Below are positions 32,409-41,431 of a stretch of 64,000 nt of DNA, one piece after another. The notes under the pieces are model-generated. The model did not search any database and was not told where the DNA came from. It was given only the letters and a program-made list of their open reading frames with translations. Location of the stretch: NCBI RefSeq assembly GCF_000380335.1, contig NC_021149.1, positions 3,710,501 through 3,774,500 on the forward strand. Reading direction: 5' to 3'. A program made the position numbers and the translations under genes. The stretch comes from Azotobacter vinelandii CA (GTDB lineage: Bacteria > Pseudomonadota > Gammaproteobacteria > Pseudomonadales > Pseudomonadaceae). The first letter of the stretch is position 1, and the number at the start of each line of letters is the position of its first letter.

Positions 32409-32953
32409 CTGAAATCCTTGTGCCTGCGATATTTGTCGGTCCACTCGCGCACATAGCCGACAGCGCTGGCCAGGCTGCCCAGCACTACCAGCGCGATCAG
32501 CGGCGGGAGCAACGCAGTGGCGGCCGGCATCAGGCTGGCCTGCAACAGCACGGCGCTTACCAGAACGCTCTGCAAAAAAGTGGACAGCTTGCCCAGGCGG
32601 CTCGGACTGATCTCCAGGCGACCGACCCGCCAACGATAACAGAGAGCCCCGGCGACGATCAGCACATCCCTCGCCAGCACCACCAGCACCAGCCAGCCGG
32701 GAATGAGCCCGGCCAGACTCAGGCAGACGAAGCCGGAAACCAGCAGCAGCTTGTCCGCCAGCGGATCGAGCAGGGCTCCGAGCCTGCTGCCCCAGCCGAA
32801 ACGGCGGGCGAGAAAACCGTCCAGCGCATCGCTGGAGCCGGCCAGGACGAACAGCAGCAAGGCCTCGCCGTAAGCCCCGGCGAGGATCGACCAGGCGACC
32901 GGCGGCACCAGCAGAAAGCGCAGCAGGGTCAGCAGGTTGGGCAAGCGATGCAT
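32405..32953 (-). CDS. CDP-alcohol phosphatidyltransferase family protein (PgsA-like)
   Basis: 182 residues. The active-site signature of the family is complete: SDALDGFLARRFGWGSRLGA followed by LLDPLADK, i.e. D-x2-DG-x2-AR-x8-G-x3-D-x3-D. Five or six hydrophobic helices. It would form a phosphodiester lipid in the inner membrane. The sequence is closest in style to phosphatidylglycerophosphate synthase, but this gene's neighbours (hda, AI-2E permease) match a secondary Pseudomonas paralogue, so the alcohol is uncertain. Overlaps the permease gene by 4 bases. Confidence 0.9.
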   Translation of the reverse strand: MHRLPNLLTLLRFLLVPPVAWSILAGAYGEALLLFVLAGSSDALDGFLARRFGWGSRLGALLDPLADKLLLVSGFVCLSLAGLIPGWLVLVVLARDVLIVAGALCYRWRVGRLEISPSRLGKLSTFLQSVLVSAVLLQASLMPAATALLPPLIALVVLGSLASAVGYVREWTDKYRRHKDFR

Positions 32954-32998
32954 GGACGGCTCCGGCCGCTGTTCCGTCCCGTCAGACCCAGGCCGGGG

Positions 32999-34003
32999 TC
33001 ACCAGCGGAAACTCAGCGTGGTTTCGCGCGCTCGTACCATCGGCGCCTGACCGGTTGCCTGACTGGCAGCGCCTGCCTCGCGCAGACCGATCAAGGCCAT
33101 CTGGGAACGTACCCGAACGACCGTGGACTCGAGCTGGTAGACCAGTTGGTCGCCCTCGACCCGGCGCAGGCGGGCGTCGAAAGGCTCCAGAACGCGTTCC
33201 AGTTCGGCGAAGCGGGCCAGATCCGCGCCCGCGACCTGCAGGACCAGGCGCTCGGTCGCCTCCTGCCTGCCCATGAAACGCTCGGCCATTCGCCCGCTGG
33301 CCGCCAGCATCACGGCATCGGCCAGGGTAGCGGCGTCCGGCGCCTCGGTGCTGCCCTCCGACTGGCCGCCGTCGGCCGCCAGACGCCACTGGGCCAGCCA
33401 CTTGCCACCCTCCTGACGGGCACGCACGGTGAGCATGGCATTGGCCCCGTAGCGCCCGGACACGCCTTGCAGCCCCGTGCCGCTGGCCAGATTCTCCGGG
33501 GTAGCGACCAGTTGCTCGTCGAGGTCGGCCATCGGCAGGCGCAGCGGCAGACCACGGTACTGGGCGGCCGTGCGCAACGGCTGGGCGCTGTCCTGACCGT
33601 CGCCGACCAATTGAGCGGTGCCACCGTCCTCGTTCAGCCACCAGACCAGCAGGCTGGGTCGGTCGGCCCCCCACAGGGGCAACCCGGCCTGGCGCAGTTG
33701 CCCACGAGTGGAGGCCGGATCGAAATCGACCACCAGCGTCTGGCCTTCATAGCCATATTTGAGGATCAGTTGCTGCGGGTCCTGGCGCGCGGCCGCCAGC
33801 GCCGGATTCTGCACTGCCTCGGGTTTGCCGGTCAGGCGCACCAGCAGGACGTCGAGGGCTCGCTGCAGAGCCTGGTCGCGTGCCGCCGGCTGCCGGCTGG
33901 CAACCGGCTCGCGGACCTGATAAAGGCCGGAGAGCTGCTCGGCGAGAGCAGGCAGGCTGAACAGCGACAGGCAAAGCAGGAGCGGACGGACGATCGGGCG
34001 CAT
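32999..34003 (-). CDS. DUF2066 exported protein
   Basis: 334 residues. A signal peptide (MRPIVRPLLLCLSLFSLPAL, cleaved near residue 21) leads to LSGLYQVREPVASRQPAARD with QALQRALDVLLVRLTGK, the conserved DUF2066 start. Function is unknown. It is the first gene of the DUF2066-PgsA-AI-2E-hda run and is divergent from purM. Confidence 0.88.
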   Translation of the reverse strand: MRPIVRPLLLCLSLFSLPALAEQLSGLYQVREPVASRQPAARDQALQRALDVLLVRLTGKPEAVQNPALAAARQDPQQLILKYGYEGQTLVVDFDPASTRGQLRQAGLPLWGADRPSLLVWWLNEDGGTAQLVGDGQDSAQPLRTAAQYRGLPLRLPMADLDEQLVATPENLASGTGLQGVSGRYGANAMLTVRARQEGGKWLAQWRLAADGGQSEGSTEAPDAATLADAVMLAASGRMAERFMGRQEATERLVLQVAGADLARFAELERVLEPFDARLRRVEGDQLVYQLESTVVRVRSQMALIGLREAGAASQATGQAPMVRARETTLSFRW

Positions 34004-34161
34004 GACGGAAATCTCGACGTGGCGGCGCAGGGCGACGAAAGGGGGTTATACCTTAAACAGCCGCCGACGCCCCGGCAACCGCGAGCACCGGCACGCTGGG
34101 CGCATGCCGGGAGCCATGGCCGCCTCCAGGGCGCTCGGTGGTCGCTGCCGGACAAGCCTGT

Positions 34162-34167
34162 TAGAAT
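34162..34167 (+). promoter_or_regulatory. Probable -10 box of purM
   Basis: TAGAAT in CTGTTAGAATCGT, 63 bases before the purM ATG. It shares GTTAGAAT with the arsC promoter region. The -35 region is weak. Confidence 0.4.
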
Positions 34168-34229
34168 CGTCTGTCCTGCAGACCGGCCCTCGCCCCGGTC
34201 GAATCCCGAACCTCCTGAAGGCCTGATCC

Positions 34230-35285
34230 ATGAGCAAGCAACCCTCCCTGAGCTACAAGGACGCCGGTGTCGACATCGACGCAGGTGAAGCGCTGGTCGA
34301 ACGCATCAAGGGCGTCGCCAGGCGCACCGCGCGCCCCGAAGTGATGGGTGGCCTGGGCGGCTTCGGCGCCCTGTGCGAAATCCCGGCCGGCTACAGGCAA
34401 CCGGTACTGGTTTCCGGTACCGACGGTGTCGGCACCAAGCTGCGCCTGGCGATGAACCTCGGCAAGCACGACAGCATCGGCATCGACCTGGTGGCCATGT
34501 GCGTCAACGATCTGGTGGTATGCGGCGCCGAACCGCTGTTCTTCCTCGACTACTACGCCACCGGCAAGCTCAACGTCGACGTCGCCGCCCGCGTGGTCGC
34601 CGGCATCGGCGAGGGCTGCGAGATGGCCGGCTGCGCGCTGGTCGGTGGCGAGACAGCCGAGATGCCCGGCATGTACGAGGGCGAGGACTACGACCTGGCC
34701 GGCTTCTGCGTTGGCGTGGTGGAGAAGAGCGAAATCATCGACGGCGCGAAGGTCGCCGCCGGCGACGCGCTGATCGCCCTGCCCTCCTCCGGCCCGCACT
34801 CCAACGGCTACTCGCTGATCCGCAAGATCCTCGAGCTGAGCGGCACCGACGTGGCCGGCGCCACCCTGGACGGCAAGCCGCTGGCCGACCTGCTGATGGC
34901 GCCGACGCGCATCTACGTCAAGCCGCTGCTCAAGCTCATCCGGGAAACCGGCGCGGTCAAGGCCATGGCCCACATCACCGGTGGCGGCCTCACCGAGAAT
35001 ATCCCGCGCGTGCTGCCGCAGGGCACCCGGGCGGTGATCGACGTGGCCAGTTGGACCCGCCCGGCGGTGTTCGACTGGCTGCAGGAAAAAGGCAACGTCG
35101 ACGAGCGCGAAATGCACCGTGTGCTCAACTGCGGCGTCGGCATGGTCGTCTGCGTCGCTCGGGACAAGGTCGAGCAGGCCCTCGCCGTGCTGCGCGCGGC
35201 AGGCGAGCAGCCCTGGCTGATCGGCGACATCGCCGCCGGCGACGGCGCCGAGCGCGTCCAGTTGCACAACCTGAAGGCGCACTGA
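34230..35285 (+). CDS. purM: Phosphoribosylformylglycinamidine cyclo-ligase PurM
   Basis: 351 residues. Fifth step of purine synthesis: makes aminoimidazole ribonucleotide from FGAM and ATP. Family motifs are [34 protein letters not shown] with [24 protein letters not shown] and [14 protein letters not shown]. It overlaps purN by one base in a TGATG arrangement, so the two are co-translated. Confidence 0.98.
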   Translation: MSKQPSLSYKDAGVDIDAGEALVERIKGVARRTARPEVMGGLGGFGALCEIPAGYRQPVLVSGTDGVGTKLRLAMNLGKHDSIGIDLVAMCVNDLVVCGAEPLFFLDYYATGKLNVDVAARVVAGIGEGCEMAGCALVGGETAEMPGMYEGEDYDLAGFCVGVVEKSEIIDGAKVAAGDALIALPSSGPHSNGYSLIRKILELSGTDVAGATLDGKPLADLLMAPTRIYVKPLLKLIRETGAVKAMAHITGGGLTENIPRVLPQGTRAVIDVASWTRPAVFDWLQEKGNVDEREMHRVLNCGVGMVVCVARDKVEQALAVLRAAGEQPWLIGDIAAGDGAERVQLHNLKAH

Positions 35286-35932
35286 TGGCCGACTCCTGCA
35301 ATGCGGTGGTGCTGGTTTCCGGCTCCGGCAGCAACCTGCAGGCGCTGATCGACAGCCAGGGCGGCGGCAACCCGTTGCGAATCCGCGCGGTGATCTCCAA
35401 CCGCGCCGACGCCTACGGCCTGACCCGGGCGAAGAACGCCGGCATCGCCACCCAGGTGCTCGACCACCGGACCTACGAGGGCCGCGAGGCCTTCGATGGC
35501 GCGCTGATGGAAGCGATCGACGTCTTCCAGCCCCACCTGGTGATCCTCGCCGGCTTCATGCGCATCCTCACCCCCGCCTTCGTCCGCCACTACGAAGGTC
35601 GCCTGCTGAACATCCACCCATCCCTGCTGCCCCGCCACAAGGGCCTGCACACCCATCGCCGCGTTCTGGAAGCCCGGGACAACGAGCACGGCTGCAGCGT
35701 GCATTTCGTCACCGAGGAGCTCGACGGCGGCCCCCTGGTCATCCAGGCGGTGGTCCCGGTGCAGCCGGGCGACAGCGAGGAAAGTCTGGCGCTGCGCGTG
35801 TACTTGCAGGAACATCGGATCTACCCGCAGGCCGTGCGCTGGTTCGCCGAGGGCCGCCTGCGACTGACCCCGGAAGGAGCCCTGTTGGATGGAGAAAAAC
35901 TGCCGGCCACCGGCCATCTCATTCGAACCTAG
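35285..35932 (+). CDS. purN: Phosphoribosylglycinamide formyltransferase PurN
   Basis: 215 residues. Uses 10-formyltetrahydrofolate to formylate GAR. The catalytic triad region is LLNIHPSLLPRHKGLHTHRR (Asn, His) and the later Asp in VHFVTEELDGGPLVIQAVVP. The N-terminal phosphate loop is VLVSGSGSNLQALID. It follows purM directly, then a DUF3108 gene. Confidence 0.98.
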   Translation: MADSCNAVVLVSGSGSNLQALIDSQGGGNPLRIRAVISNRADAYGLTRAKNAGIATQVLDHRTYEGREAFDGALMEAIDVFQPHLVILAGFMRILTPAFVRHYEGRLLNIHPSLLPRHKGLHTHRRVLEARDNEHGCSVHFVTEELDGGPLVIQAVVPVQPGDSEESLALRVYLQEHRIYPQAVRWFAEGRLRLTPEGALLDGEKLPATGHLIRT

Positions 35933-35945
35933 GATAGGAGACATT

Positions 35946-36662
35946 ATGCGTGGTGCCCTGTTGTTCGCCCTTGCCTTGCTCGCGGCGCCCACCCATGCCT
36001 TCGAACTGAAACCCTTCTTCGCCAGCTACACCGCCGACTGGAAACAGATGCCGATCAGCGGCTCCGCCGAACGCTCGCTGAAGAAGCTGGACGGTACGCG
36101 CTGGGACTACGAATTCAAGGCCAGCATGCTGCTCGCCAGCGTCACCGAACAGAGCACCTTCAGCGTCGAGAACGGCCGCCTCGTGCCGCTCGCCTATCGC
36201 TATGAGCGCAGCGGCATGGGCAAGGACAAGAAGGTCCGGCACGACTTCGACTGGCAAGCCAAGACGGTCCAGGGCAGCGAGCGCGACAAGCCCGTGAAGC
36301 TGCCGCTCAACCGCGGCCTGCTGGACAAGTCCCTCTATCAGTTGGAGCTGCAGAAGGATGTCGCCGAAGGCAAGAAGAGCATGAGCTACCAGGTGCTCGA
36401 CGGCGACGAGATCGAAACCTACGACTTCCGCGTGCTGGGCAACGAGAACGTGCGCACCCGCGTGGGGCTGGTCGAGGCGGTCAAGGTCGAGCGCGTGCGC
36501 GATCCCACCCAGACCAACCGCAAGACCGTGTTCTGGCTCGCCAAGGACTGGGACTACCTGATGGTGCGCCTGCACCAGGTGGAGAAGGACGGCAAGGAAT
36601 ACCAGATCATGCTCAAGGAGGGAACGGTCGACGGCCGCCCGGTGAAAGGTCGGCTCGACTGA
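35946..36662 (+). CDS. DUF3108 exported protein
   Basis: 238 residues from the ATG at 35946, preceded by a TAGGAG-like site. A signal peptide (MRGALLFALALLAAPTHA) is followed by FELKPFFASYTADWKQMPIS, the family start. It is predicted to be a periplasmic beta-rich protein. Function is unknown; its position after purMN is conserved in pseudomonads. A terminator follows. Confidence 0.88.
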   Translation: MRGALLFALALLAAPTHAFELKPFFASYTADWKQMPISGSAERSLKKLDGTRWDYEFKASMLLASVTEQSTFSVENGRLVPLAYRYERSGMGKDKKVRHDFDWQAKTVQGSERDKPVKLPLNRGLLDKSLYQLELQKDVAEGKKSMSYQVLDGDEIETYDFRVLGNENVRTRVGLVEAVKVERVRDPTQTNRKTVFWLAKDWDYLMVRLHQVEKDGKEYQIMLKEGTVDGRPVKGRLD

Positions 36663-36682
36663 GACAATCCCGCCCCGTACCG

Positions 36683-36709
36683 AAGCCGGCCTCGCGCCGG
36701 CTTTGTTTT
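36683..36709 (+). terminator. Rho-independent terminator after the purMN-DUF3108 operon
   Basis: An eight-base-pair stem AAGCCGGC / GCCGGCTT with loop CTCGC, followed by TGTTTT. It lies 21 bases after the DUF3108 stop. It is the clearest terminator in the window. Confidence 0.85.
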
Positions 36710-36815
36710 GCATGGCAAGCGACCTGTAGTGCCGGCATGCCTTCCAGCCCACACTTTGGCACGGGTCTGGCTGGGCGAAGCCGATTGTCGCCAAACCACT
36801 TTTACCCGGATCGTA

Positions 36816-36838
36816 TTGTGGTTACGCTGTAACCACAA
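36816..36838. promoter_or_regulatory. Perfect palindromic operator of the DinJ/YafQ-type operon
   Basis: TTGTGGTTAC-GCT-GTAACCACAA: two 10-base arms with a 3-base centre, 18 bases upstream of the antitoxin ATG and next to its GGAGGA ribosome site. This is the expected site for RelB/DinJ-type antitoxin autorepression. Confidence 0.75.
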
Positions 36839-36856
36839 CCCACTGGAGGAACTGAG

Positions 36857-37117
36857 ATGGCCACCGAAACGACCGTCCGCGCCCGCATCGACGAGCGCAT
36901 CAAGAATGAAGCCACCGTGGTGCTCGAATCCATGGGCCTGACCATGTCGGACGCCATCAAGCTGATGCTGGTGCGCGTCGCCGAGGAAGGGCGCTTGCCG
37001 TTCGCGCCGCTGGAGCCCTCCCTGGAAACCATCGCGGCTGCACGTGCAGCACGCGAGGGGAACCTCGAAACCGTGACCCTGGACGAGCTGCGGGCGGCGA
37101 TTCGTGCGGACGATTAA
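36857..37117 (+). CDS. Type II antitoxin, RelB/DinJ family
   Basis: 86 residues. The N-terminal ribbon-helix-helix (TETTVRARIDERIKNEATVV, then LTMSDAIKLMLVRVAEEGRL) is typical of DinJ, and the C-terminal tail (SLETIAAARAAREGNLETVT) folds over the toxin. It overlaps the toxin gene by 14 bases. A perfect palindrome precedes it. Confidence 0.92.
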   Translation: MATETTVRARIDERIKNEATVVLESMGLTMSDAIKLMLVRVAEEGRLPFAPLEPSLETIAAARAAREGNLETVTLDELRAAIRADD

Positions 37118-37385
37118 GCAGACCAGCCAGTTCAAGCGCGACTTGCAGCGCGAAGCGAAGGGGCAGCACCAGGCGACGTTGGAAGACGACCTGCTGCCGG
37201 TCATCGAGGCGCTGGCGAAGGATCGCCCTCCGGATGTCCTGCATCGTGACCATGCCCTGACGGGCAACTGGGTGGATCATCGCGACTGCCACATAAAAAC
37301 GGACCTGGTGTTGCTGTACCGGAAGCCGAACGACGAAACGCTGCAATTGGTTCGCCTCGGCTCGCATAGCGAGCTGGGGCTCTGA
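37104..37385 (+). CDS. Type II toxin, YafQ/RelE family
   Basis: 93 residues from a GTG at 37104. YafQ pattern: TIKQTSQFKRDLQREAKGQH at the N-terminus, then RDHALTGNWVDHRDCHIKTD, then LVLLYRKPNDETLQLVRLGS ending HSELGL. The C-terminal His of the HSEL motif is the catalytic residue in YafQ, a ribosome-dependent mRNA nuclease. Key residues are present. Confidence 0.92.
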   Translation: MRTIKQTSQFKRDLQREAKGQHQATLEDDLLPVIEALAKDRPPDVLHRDHALTGNWVDHRDCHIKTDLVLLYRKPNDETLQLVRLGSHSELGL

Positions 37386-37710
37386 CAACCGCTGATATGG
37401 CCACTGTACCTTTGACCGACCAGCCCGCAACGGCCGCGCCGGCAGGGCGTGAATGCTCGCTCGGCGTAGTGACCACAGAGAAGAGGTTTCCCCGTTCGAT
37501 GAATATTCCCCGGAATTTTTCCCGGAAATTCCCGTTCGCAAAATAGCCTTGGGTCTGCGCGACGACCGGCAGGGGATCGAAGCGAAGCGTCGAAACAACT
37601 CACGGCTGGCGCGGCTTGTTTCGATGTTTCGTTTCAAGAGGGGGTACGTCCACCGCGTACCTCTCCCGAGCCTCTATACACTGCGTACGACGAAACTCTT
37701 TTTTGTGGAG
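37386..37710. other. Gene-free stretch with short imperfect repeats
   Basis: 325 bases between the YafQ-type toxin and the DUF2058 gene, which converge. At 37503-37534 three imperfect tandem units of the type A(A/T)(A)TTNCCCGG follow each other, and CCCGTTCG occurs twice (37490-37497, 37531-37538). A short inverted repeat GGTACG/CGTACC lies near 37644-37662. No gene is seen on either strand. Confidence 0.45.
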
Positions 37711-38250
37711 CTACCACATCAGATCGTCGGGAATCTTGTAGGCCGCGTAGGGATCGTCCTCGTCCGGCGCCTCGCTCTGCGTATTGAGCAGCACCACACG
37801 GCGCGGATCGCGCTCCTGAATCTTCAGCGCCGCCTCGCGCGGTACCACCTCGTAACCGCCGCCATGGCGGACGATGCCCAGCGAGCCACGACTGAGTTTG
37901 TCGCGCATCATGGCATTCACCGGCAGGCGCTTGACCTTCTTGTCGTCGACGAAGTTGTAGTAGTCGTCGGTGTTCAGCTTGGGCAGGCGGGAAACCTCGA
38001 TCAGTTGCTTGATCTGCGCGGCACGCGCCTTCTGCTCGGCCTTTTCCTGCTGCTGGCGATTCAGCTCCTGGTCGCGGGCGAGCTTCTCGGCCTGGGCCTG
38101 GAGCGCCACCTGGCGTTGCGAGTCGTCCTTCTCGATCTGGCCCTTGCGCTCCAGGCGCTCCTGCTTCTGTTTCTGCTTGCTGGCCTGCTTGGCCTGCTTC
38201 TCGTTGACCAGGCCGGCTTTCAGCAACTGGTCGCGCAATGACATGCTCAT
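37711..38250 (-). CDS. DUF2058 family protein
   Basis: 179 residues (MSMSLRDQLLKAGLVNEKQA). A long charged coiled coil rich in Lys, Gln and Glu (ASKQKQKQERLERKGQIEKD ... QQQEKAEQKARAAQIKQLIE) precedes a small C-terminal domain (NTDDYYNFVDDKKVKRLPVN; AYKIPDDLMW). The family occurs across gamma-proteobacteria and is often annotated as a nucleoprotein or polynucleotide-enzyme regulator, without proof. Confidence 0.92.
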   Translation of the reverse strand: MSMSLRDQLLKAGLVNEKQAKQASKQKQKQERLERKGQIEKDDSQRQVALQAQAEKLARDQELNRQQQEKAEQKARAAQIKQLIEVSRLPKLNTDDYYNFVDDKKVKRLPVNAMMRDKLSRGSLGIVRHGGGYEVVPREAALKIQERDPRRVVLLNTQSEAPDEDDPYAAYKIPDDLMW

Positions 38251-38516
38251 CGTAAGAAATCTTCCAACCGCCCACCGCTGCGGGCGTTCGTTTTCAGGGG
38301 CGAACTTCAGCCAAGGACAGGCTCGGGAATGGCTAGGCTGGCGCTTCCCGCAACTTGCCGACCAGTGCCTGTATGCCGGACCGTCCGACGCGATCCCGGA
38401 TTCCGTCGAACGCGGCCGGACGGGCTACCGGGACTCAATCCTCCAGCCTGAAGGCCCGGAGTGCAAGCCCGGAATGGCCAGGCGGCGCCATGGGCGGGCG
38501 GCTCCGGACAACGCAT

Positions 38517-39350
38517 TCAAGCGCGGCCCGGCTCCTCGCGCTCGGCACGCTTGGCTTCCGCCCACAGTGCCTCCAGCTCATCCAGACTGCAGCCCTCGGG
38601 ACTGCGTCCGCTGGCGCGCAGGGCCTGCTCGATGAAGCGGAAACGCCACTCGAACCGATGGTTGGCACCGCGCAAAGCGACCTCCGGATCTACCGCTAGA
38701 TGCCGCGCCAGGTTGGTCGCGGCGAACAACAGATCGCCGAGCTCATCGACGATGGCCTGCGGATCGCTCCCGCTCATCGCCTCCAGCAGCTCGTCCAGCT
38801 CCTCGCGCAGCTTGTCCACCACCACCAGCGCTTCCGGCCAGTCGAAGCCGACCCGGGCGGCGCGCTTCTGCAGCTTGACCGAACGGGACAGCGCCGGCAG
38901 AGCCAGCGGCACGTCGTCGAGCAGGGACAGTTGCTCCGGCGCGGCGGCCTTTTCCGCCCGCTCCTCGGCCTTGATGTCCTCCCAGCGCTGGCGGATAGCT
39001 TCCTCGGCCGGCTTCGGCCGGTTCGGCACACCGTACAGGTCGCCGTCGGGAAATACATGGGGATGCCGGCGGATCAGCTTGCGGGTGATGCCGTCGACTA
39101 CCGCGGCGAAGTCGAAGCGTCCTTCCTCCCGGGCCAGTTGACTGTAATAGACCACCTGGAACAACAGGTCGCCGAGTTCGCCCGGCAGATGGGCGAAATC
39201 GCGACGTTCGATGGCGTCGGCGACTTCGTAGGCTTCCTCGATGGTGTGCGGGACTATGCTCGCGTAGGACTGCTGCAGATCCCAGGGACAGCCGTGCCGC
39301 GGATCGCGCAGGCGGGCCATGAGATGCAGCAGGTCGTCGAGTCGATACAT
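38517..39350 (-). CDS. mazG: Nucleoside triphosphate pyrophosphohydrolase MazG
   Basis: 277 residues with two MazG repeats. The first carries the metal-binding helices TIEEAYEVADAIERRDFAHL with PGELGDLLFQVVYYSQLARE; the second has KLREELDELLEAMSGSDPQA with IVDELGDLLFAATNLARHL. It hydrolyses non-canonical NTPs and, in E. coli, counteracts MazF-linked ppGpp effects. The start MYRLDDLLHLMARLRDP is preferred over a longer frame. Confidence 0.96.
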   Translation of the reverse strand: MYRLDDLLHLMARLRDPRHGCPWDLQQSYASIVPHTIEEAYEVADAIERRDFAHLPGELGDLLFQVVYYSQLAREEGRFDFAAVVDGITRKLIRRHPHVFPDGDLYGVPNRPKPAEEAIRQRWEDIKAEERAEKAAAPEQLSLLDDVPLALPALSRSVKLQKRAARVGFDWPEALVVVDKLREELDELLEAMSGSDPQAIVDELGDLLFAATNLARHLAVDPEVALRGANHRFEWRFRFIEQALRASGRSPEGCSLDELEALWAEAKRAEREEPGRA

Positions 39351-39437
39351 GGGCTTATCCTGTTCGGTCCTGGAGCGGGAGTCGCGAGCATAGCGCGATC
39401 CCACCCGAGGCTACAGGATTCGGAATGGATCGCCGCG

Positions 39438-39776
39438 TCAGAGCCCGGCGCCCAGGAGCACGCCCCAGAGCAGCCCGCCTCCGGCCGGCAGCCAGACCGC
39501 CAGACGCGGCGCGAAAGGCAGCAACAGCACCAGGGCGAAGCCGGTCAGGGAGATCATGCCGAACCAGCCGACCGGCCCCATGGCCGCGCCCCAGGCCGTG
39601 ACGCAGGCGTAGAAGGCCAGCACCAGCGCCAGCCAGCCGGCGGCGCGCAGGGCGCGTGGCAACCAGGGCGGCGGCGCCTTCTGCCAGACCTGACGGTAGT
39701 GACGTTCGAGCCCCAGGCACAGCCCGAGCATGCCCGAGTAGGCGAACAACAGGCCCGCAGCGAATCCGCTCAGCAT
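39438..39776 (-). CDS. DUF3325 small membrane protein
   Basis: 112 residues with three or four transmembrane helices (MLSGFAAGLLFAYSGMLGLC; AAGWLALVLAFYACVTAWGA; MISLTGFALVLLLPFAPRLA). The family is typically encoded beside PepSY and DUF3649 genes in iron-uptake loci. Its start overlaps the preceding gene's end by 7 bases. It is the last gene of the siderophore locus. Confidence 0.85.
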   Translation of the reverse strand: MLSGFAAGLLFAYSGMLGLCLGLERHYRQVWQKAPPPWLPRALRAAGWLALVLAFYACVTAWGAAMGPVGWFGMISLTGFALVLLLPFAPRLAVWLPAGGGLLWGVLLGAGL

Positions 39777-41431
39777 TGCACGGCTCCAGTCAGGGAATGG
39801 GAATCTCCGGCGCGGGCTTCGGCCCGACCGATCCGCCAGGCCACCCAGCCCAGCACCACGCCCAGCAGCAGGGCGCAGAGTTCCAGGGACAGGCGCGTCC
39901 AGTCGAAGGCCGCTCCGCTGAAGAGTCCGAGCAGCGGCAGTGCCGCGCACAGCAGGGCGACCGCCCAGAGCTGCTCGCGCCAAGCCGCCAACTGTGGACG
40001 CAGCCAGGCGTGCACGAAGGTCAGCAGCCAGATGGCGAAGAACAGGCGCATCTCCCAGCCACTGCGCTCGCCCAGCCCGGCCGGCAGCAGGCGGTTGATC
40101 CAGAACAGCGCGATACAGCCCAGCATCAGACCGGCCACGCTGCCGACGTTCAAGGTCTCGACCACGCGCAGGAAGCGTTGCCCGGCGTTCGCCTCGGCGA
40201 CTTGGAGGCGCTGGCGGTTGGCGAACAGCACCAGGCCGGTGGCGATCATCGCGCAACTGACCGCGCTGCAGAGGAAATACAGCCAGCGCATCGGATAGCC
40301 GCCGAACTGGGCGAAGTGCAGCCCGATCATGACCTGCTGAGTCAGGGTAGTGGCGCGCTTGTCGGCGGGTGCCTGCAGGCGCTTGCCGGAAACCCCGTCG
40401 AACACCGCCGACTCGCCCTTGGTCAGCGCGATGCGGTAGCCCAGCAACGGACCGGCCTCGACGCGGGCGTTGGCCTTGCCCGGATTGCGGACCCGCAGCG
40501 AGGCCACCATGCCCTTGCCGAACAGCTCCTCCGCCGGGGCGATGAAGGAATCCAGCGGCAGCAGCGCAGCGGCAGGCGCCTCGTGGCCCGCCCCGCGCGG
40601 CCCCCGGCCGCCTTCCATGCCGCCTTCCGCAGGCCGGCCACCGCGCTCCATGCTCCCTTCTGCGGGCCGGCCGCCGCGTTCCATTCCACCCTCGGCAGAC
40701 CGTCCGCCGCCCGGTCCGCCCGCTGCCGCCTGGGCGCTGGGCGAGGCGTCGCGGAACATCGCCATGCGGTCGCCGCCGTAGAGAGCGTCCACTGCCGCCG
40801 GCATGTAGATCATGAAGAAGATCACCAGGCCGGTGTAAGTGATCATCAGGTGGAACGGCAGCAGCAGCACCCCGCTCGCATTGTGGCCGTCCAGCCAGGA
40901 ACGCCGGCCGCCGGTCGGGCGGAAAGCGAAGAAATCGCGGAACAGGTGACGGTGGATGATGAGGGAAGTGACCAGCGCCACCATCATCGCCATCGCCGCC
41001 ACCCCGACCACCCAGACGCCGAAGGTACGCGGCAACTGGAGGCTGTAGTGGAAGCGGAAGAAGAAATTGCCGCCCACGCTCTCGCGCGGCTCCAGCAGGC
41101 CACCGGACTCGGGATCGAGCACCTGGCGCTCGGCATGCCGGCCTTCGCCGGTGGAAATCTTCAGCACCGGCGAACACTCGGTCGGCAGGTCGATGCTCCA
41201 CACCGGCGCGTCGGCGTGCTCGCGCGCCAGCCACTCCTGGGCGAAGCGCACGGCCTTGTGCTGATCCACGCCCTGGCTGGTCAGCTCCGGCTGCATCCAC
41301 CAGTTGATCTCCTTGTCGAACACCGTCAGGGTGCCGGTCAGGAAGATGGCGAACAGCAGCCAGCCGAGCAGCAGTCCCGCCCAGCGGTGCAGCCAGGTCA
41401 TGGACTGGCGGAAACTCTTGTTCGCGGACAT
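39770..41431 (-). CDS. PepSY-associated transmembrane protein (iron-regulated membrane protein)
   Basis: About 553 residues. PepSY_TM fold: first helix WLHRWAGLLLGWLLFAIFLT, second VVGVAAMAMMVALVTSLIIH, third LMITYTGLVIFFMIYMPAAV, further helices near the C-terminus. Conserved HRW and DGHNASGVLLLPFHL are visible. Members such as PiuB and FhuF-neighbour proteins act in siderophore iron reduction or release at the inner membrane. A Gly/Glu/Arg-rich periplasmic loop contains about three copies of GGMERGGRPAEG/S. The start MSANKSF overlaps the DUF3649 gene's stop. Confidence 0.9.
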   Translation of the reverse strand: MSANKSFRQSMTWLHRWAGLLLGWLLFAIFLTGTLTVFDKEINWWMQPELTSQGVDQHKAVRFAQEWLAREHADAPVWSIDLPTECSPVLKISTGEGRHAERQVLDPESGGLLEPRESVGGNFFFRFHYSLQLPRTFGVWVVGVAAMAMMVALVTSLIIHRHLFRDFFAFRPTGGRRSWLDGHNASGVLLLPFHLMITYTGLVIFFMIYMPAAVDALYGGDRMAMFRDASPSAQAAAGGPGGGRSAEGGMERGGRPAEGSMERGGRPAEGGMEGGRGPRGAGHEAPAAALLPLDSFIAPAEELFGKGMVASLRVRNPGKANARVEAGPLLGYRIALTKGESAVFDGVSGKRLQAPADKRATTLTQQVMIGLHFAQFGGYPMRWLYFLCSAVSCAMIATGLVLFANRQRLQVAEANAGQRFLRVVETLNVGSVAGLMLGCIALFWINRLLPAGLGERSGWEMRLFFAIWLLTFVHAWLRPQLAAWREQLWAVALLCAALPLLGLFSGAAFDWTRLSLELCALLLGVVLGWVAWRIGRAEARAGDSHSLTGAVQC

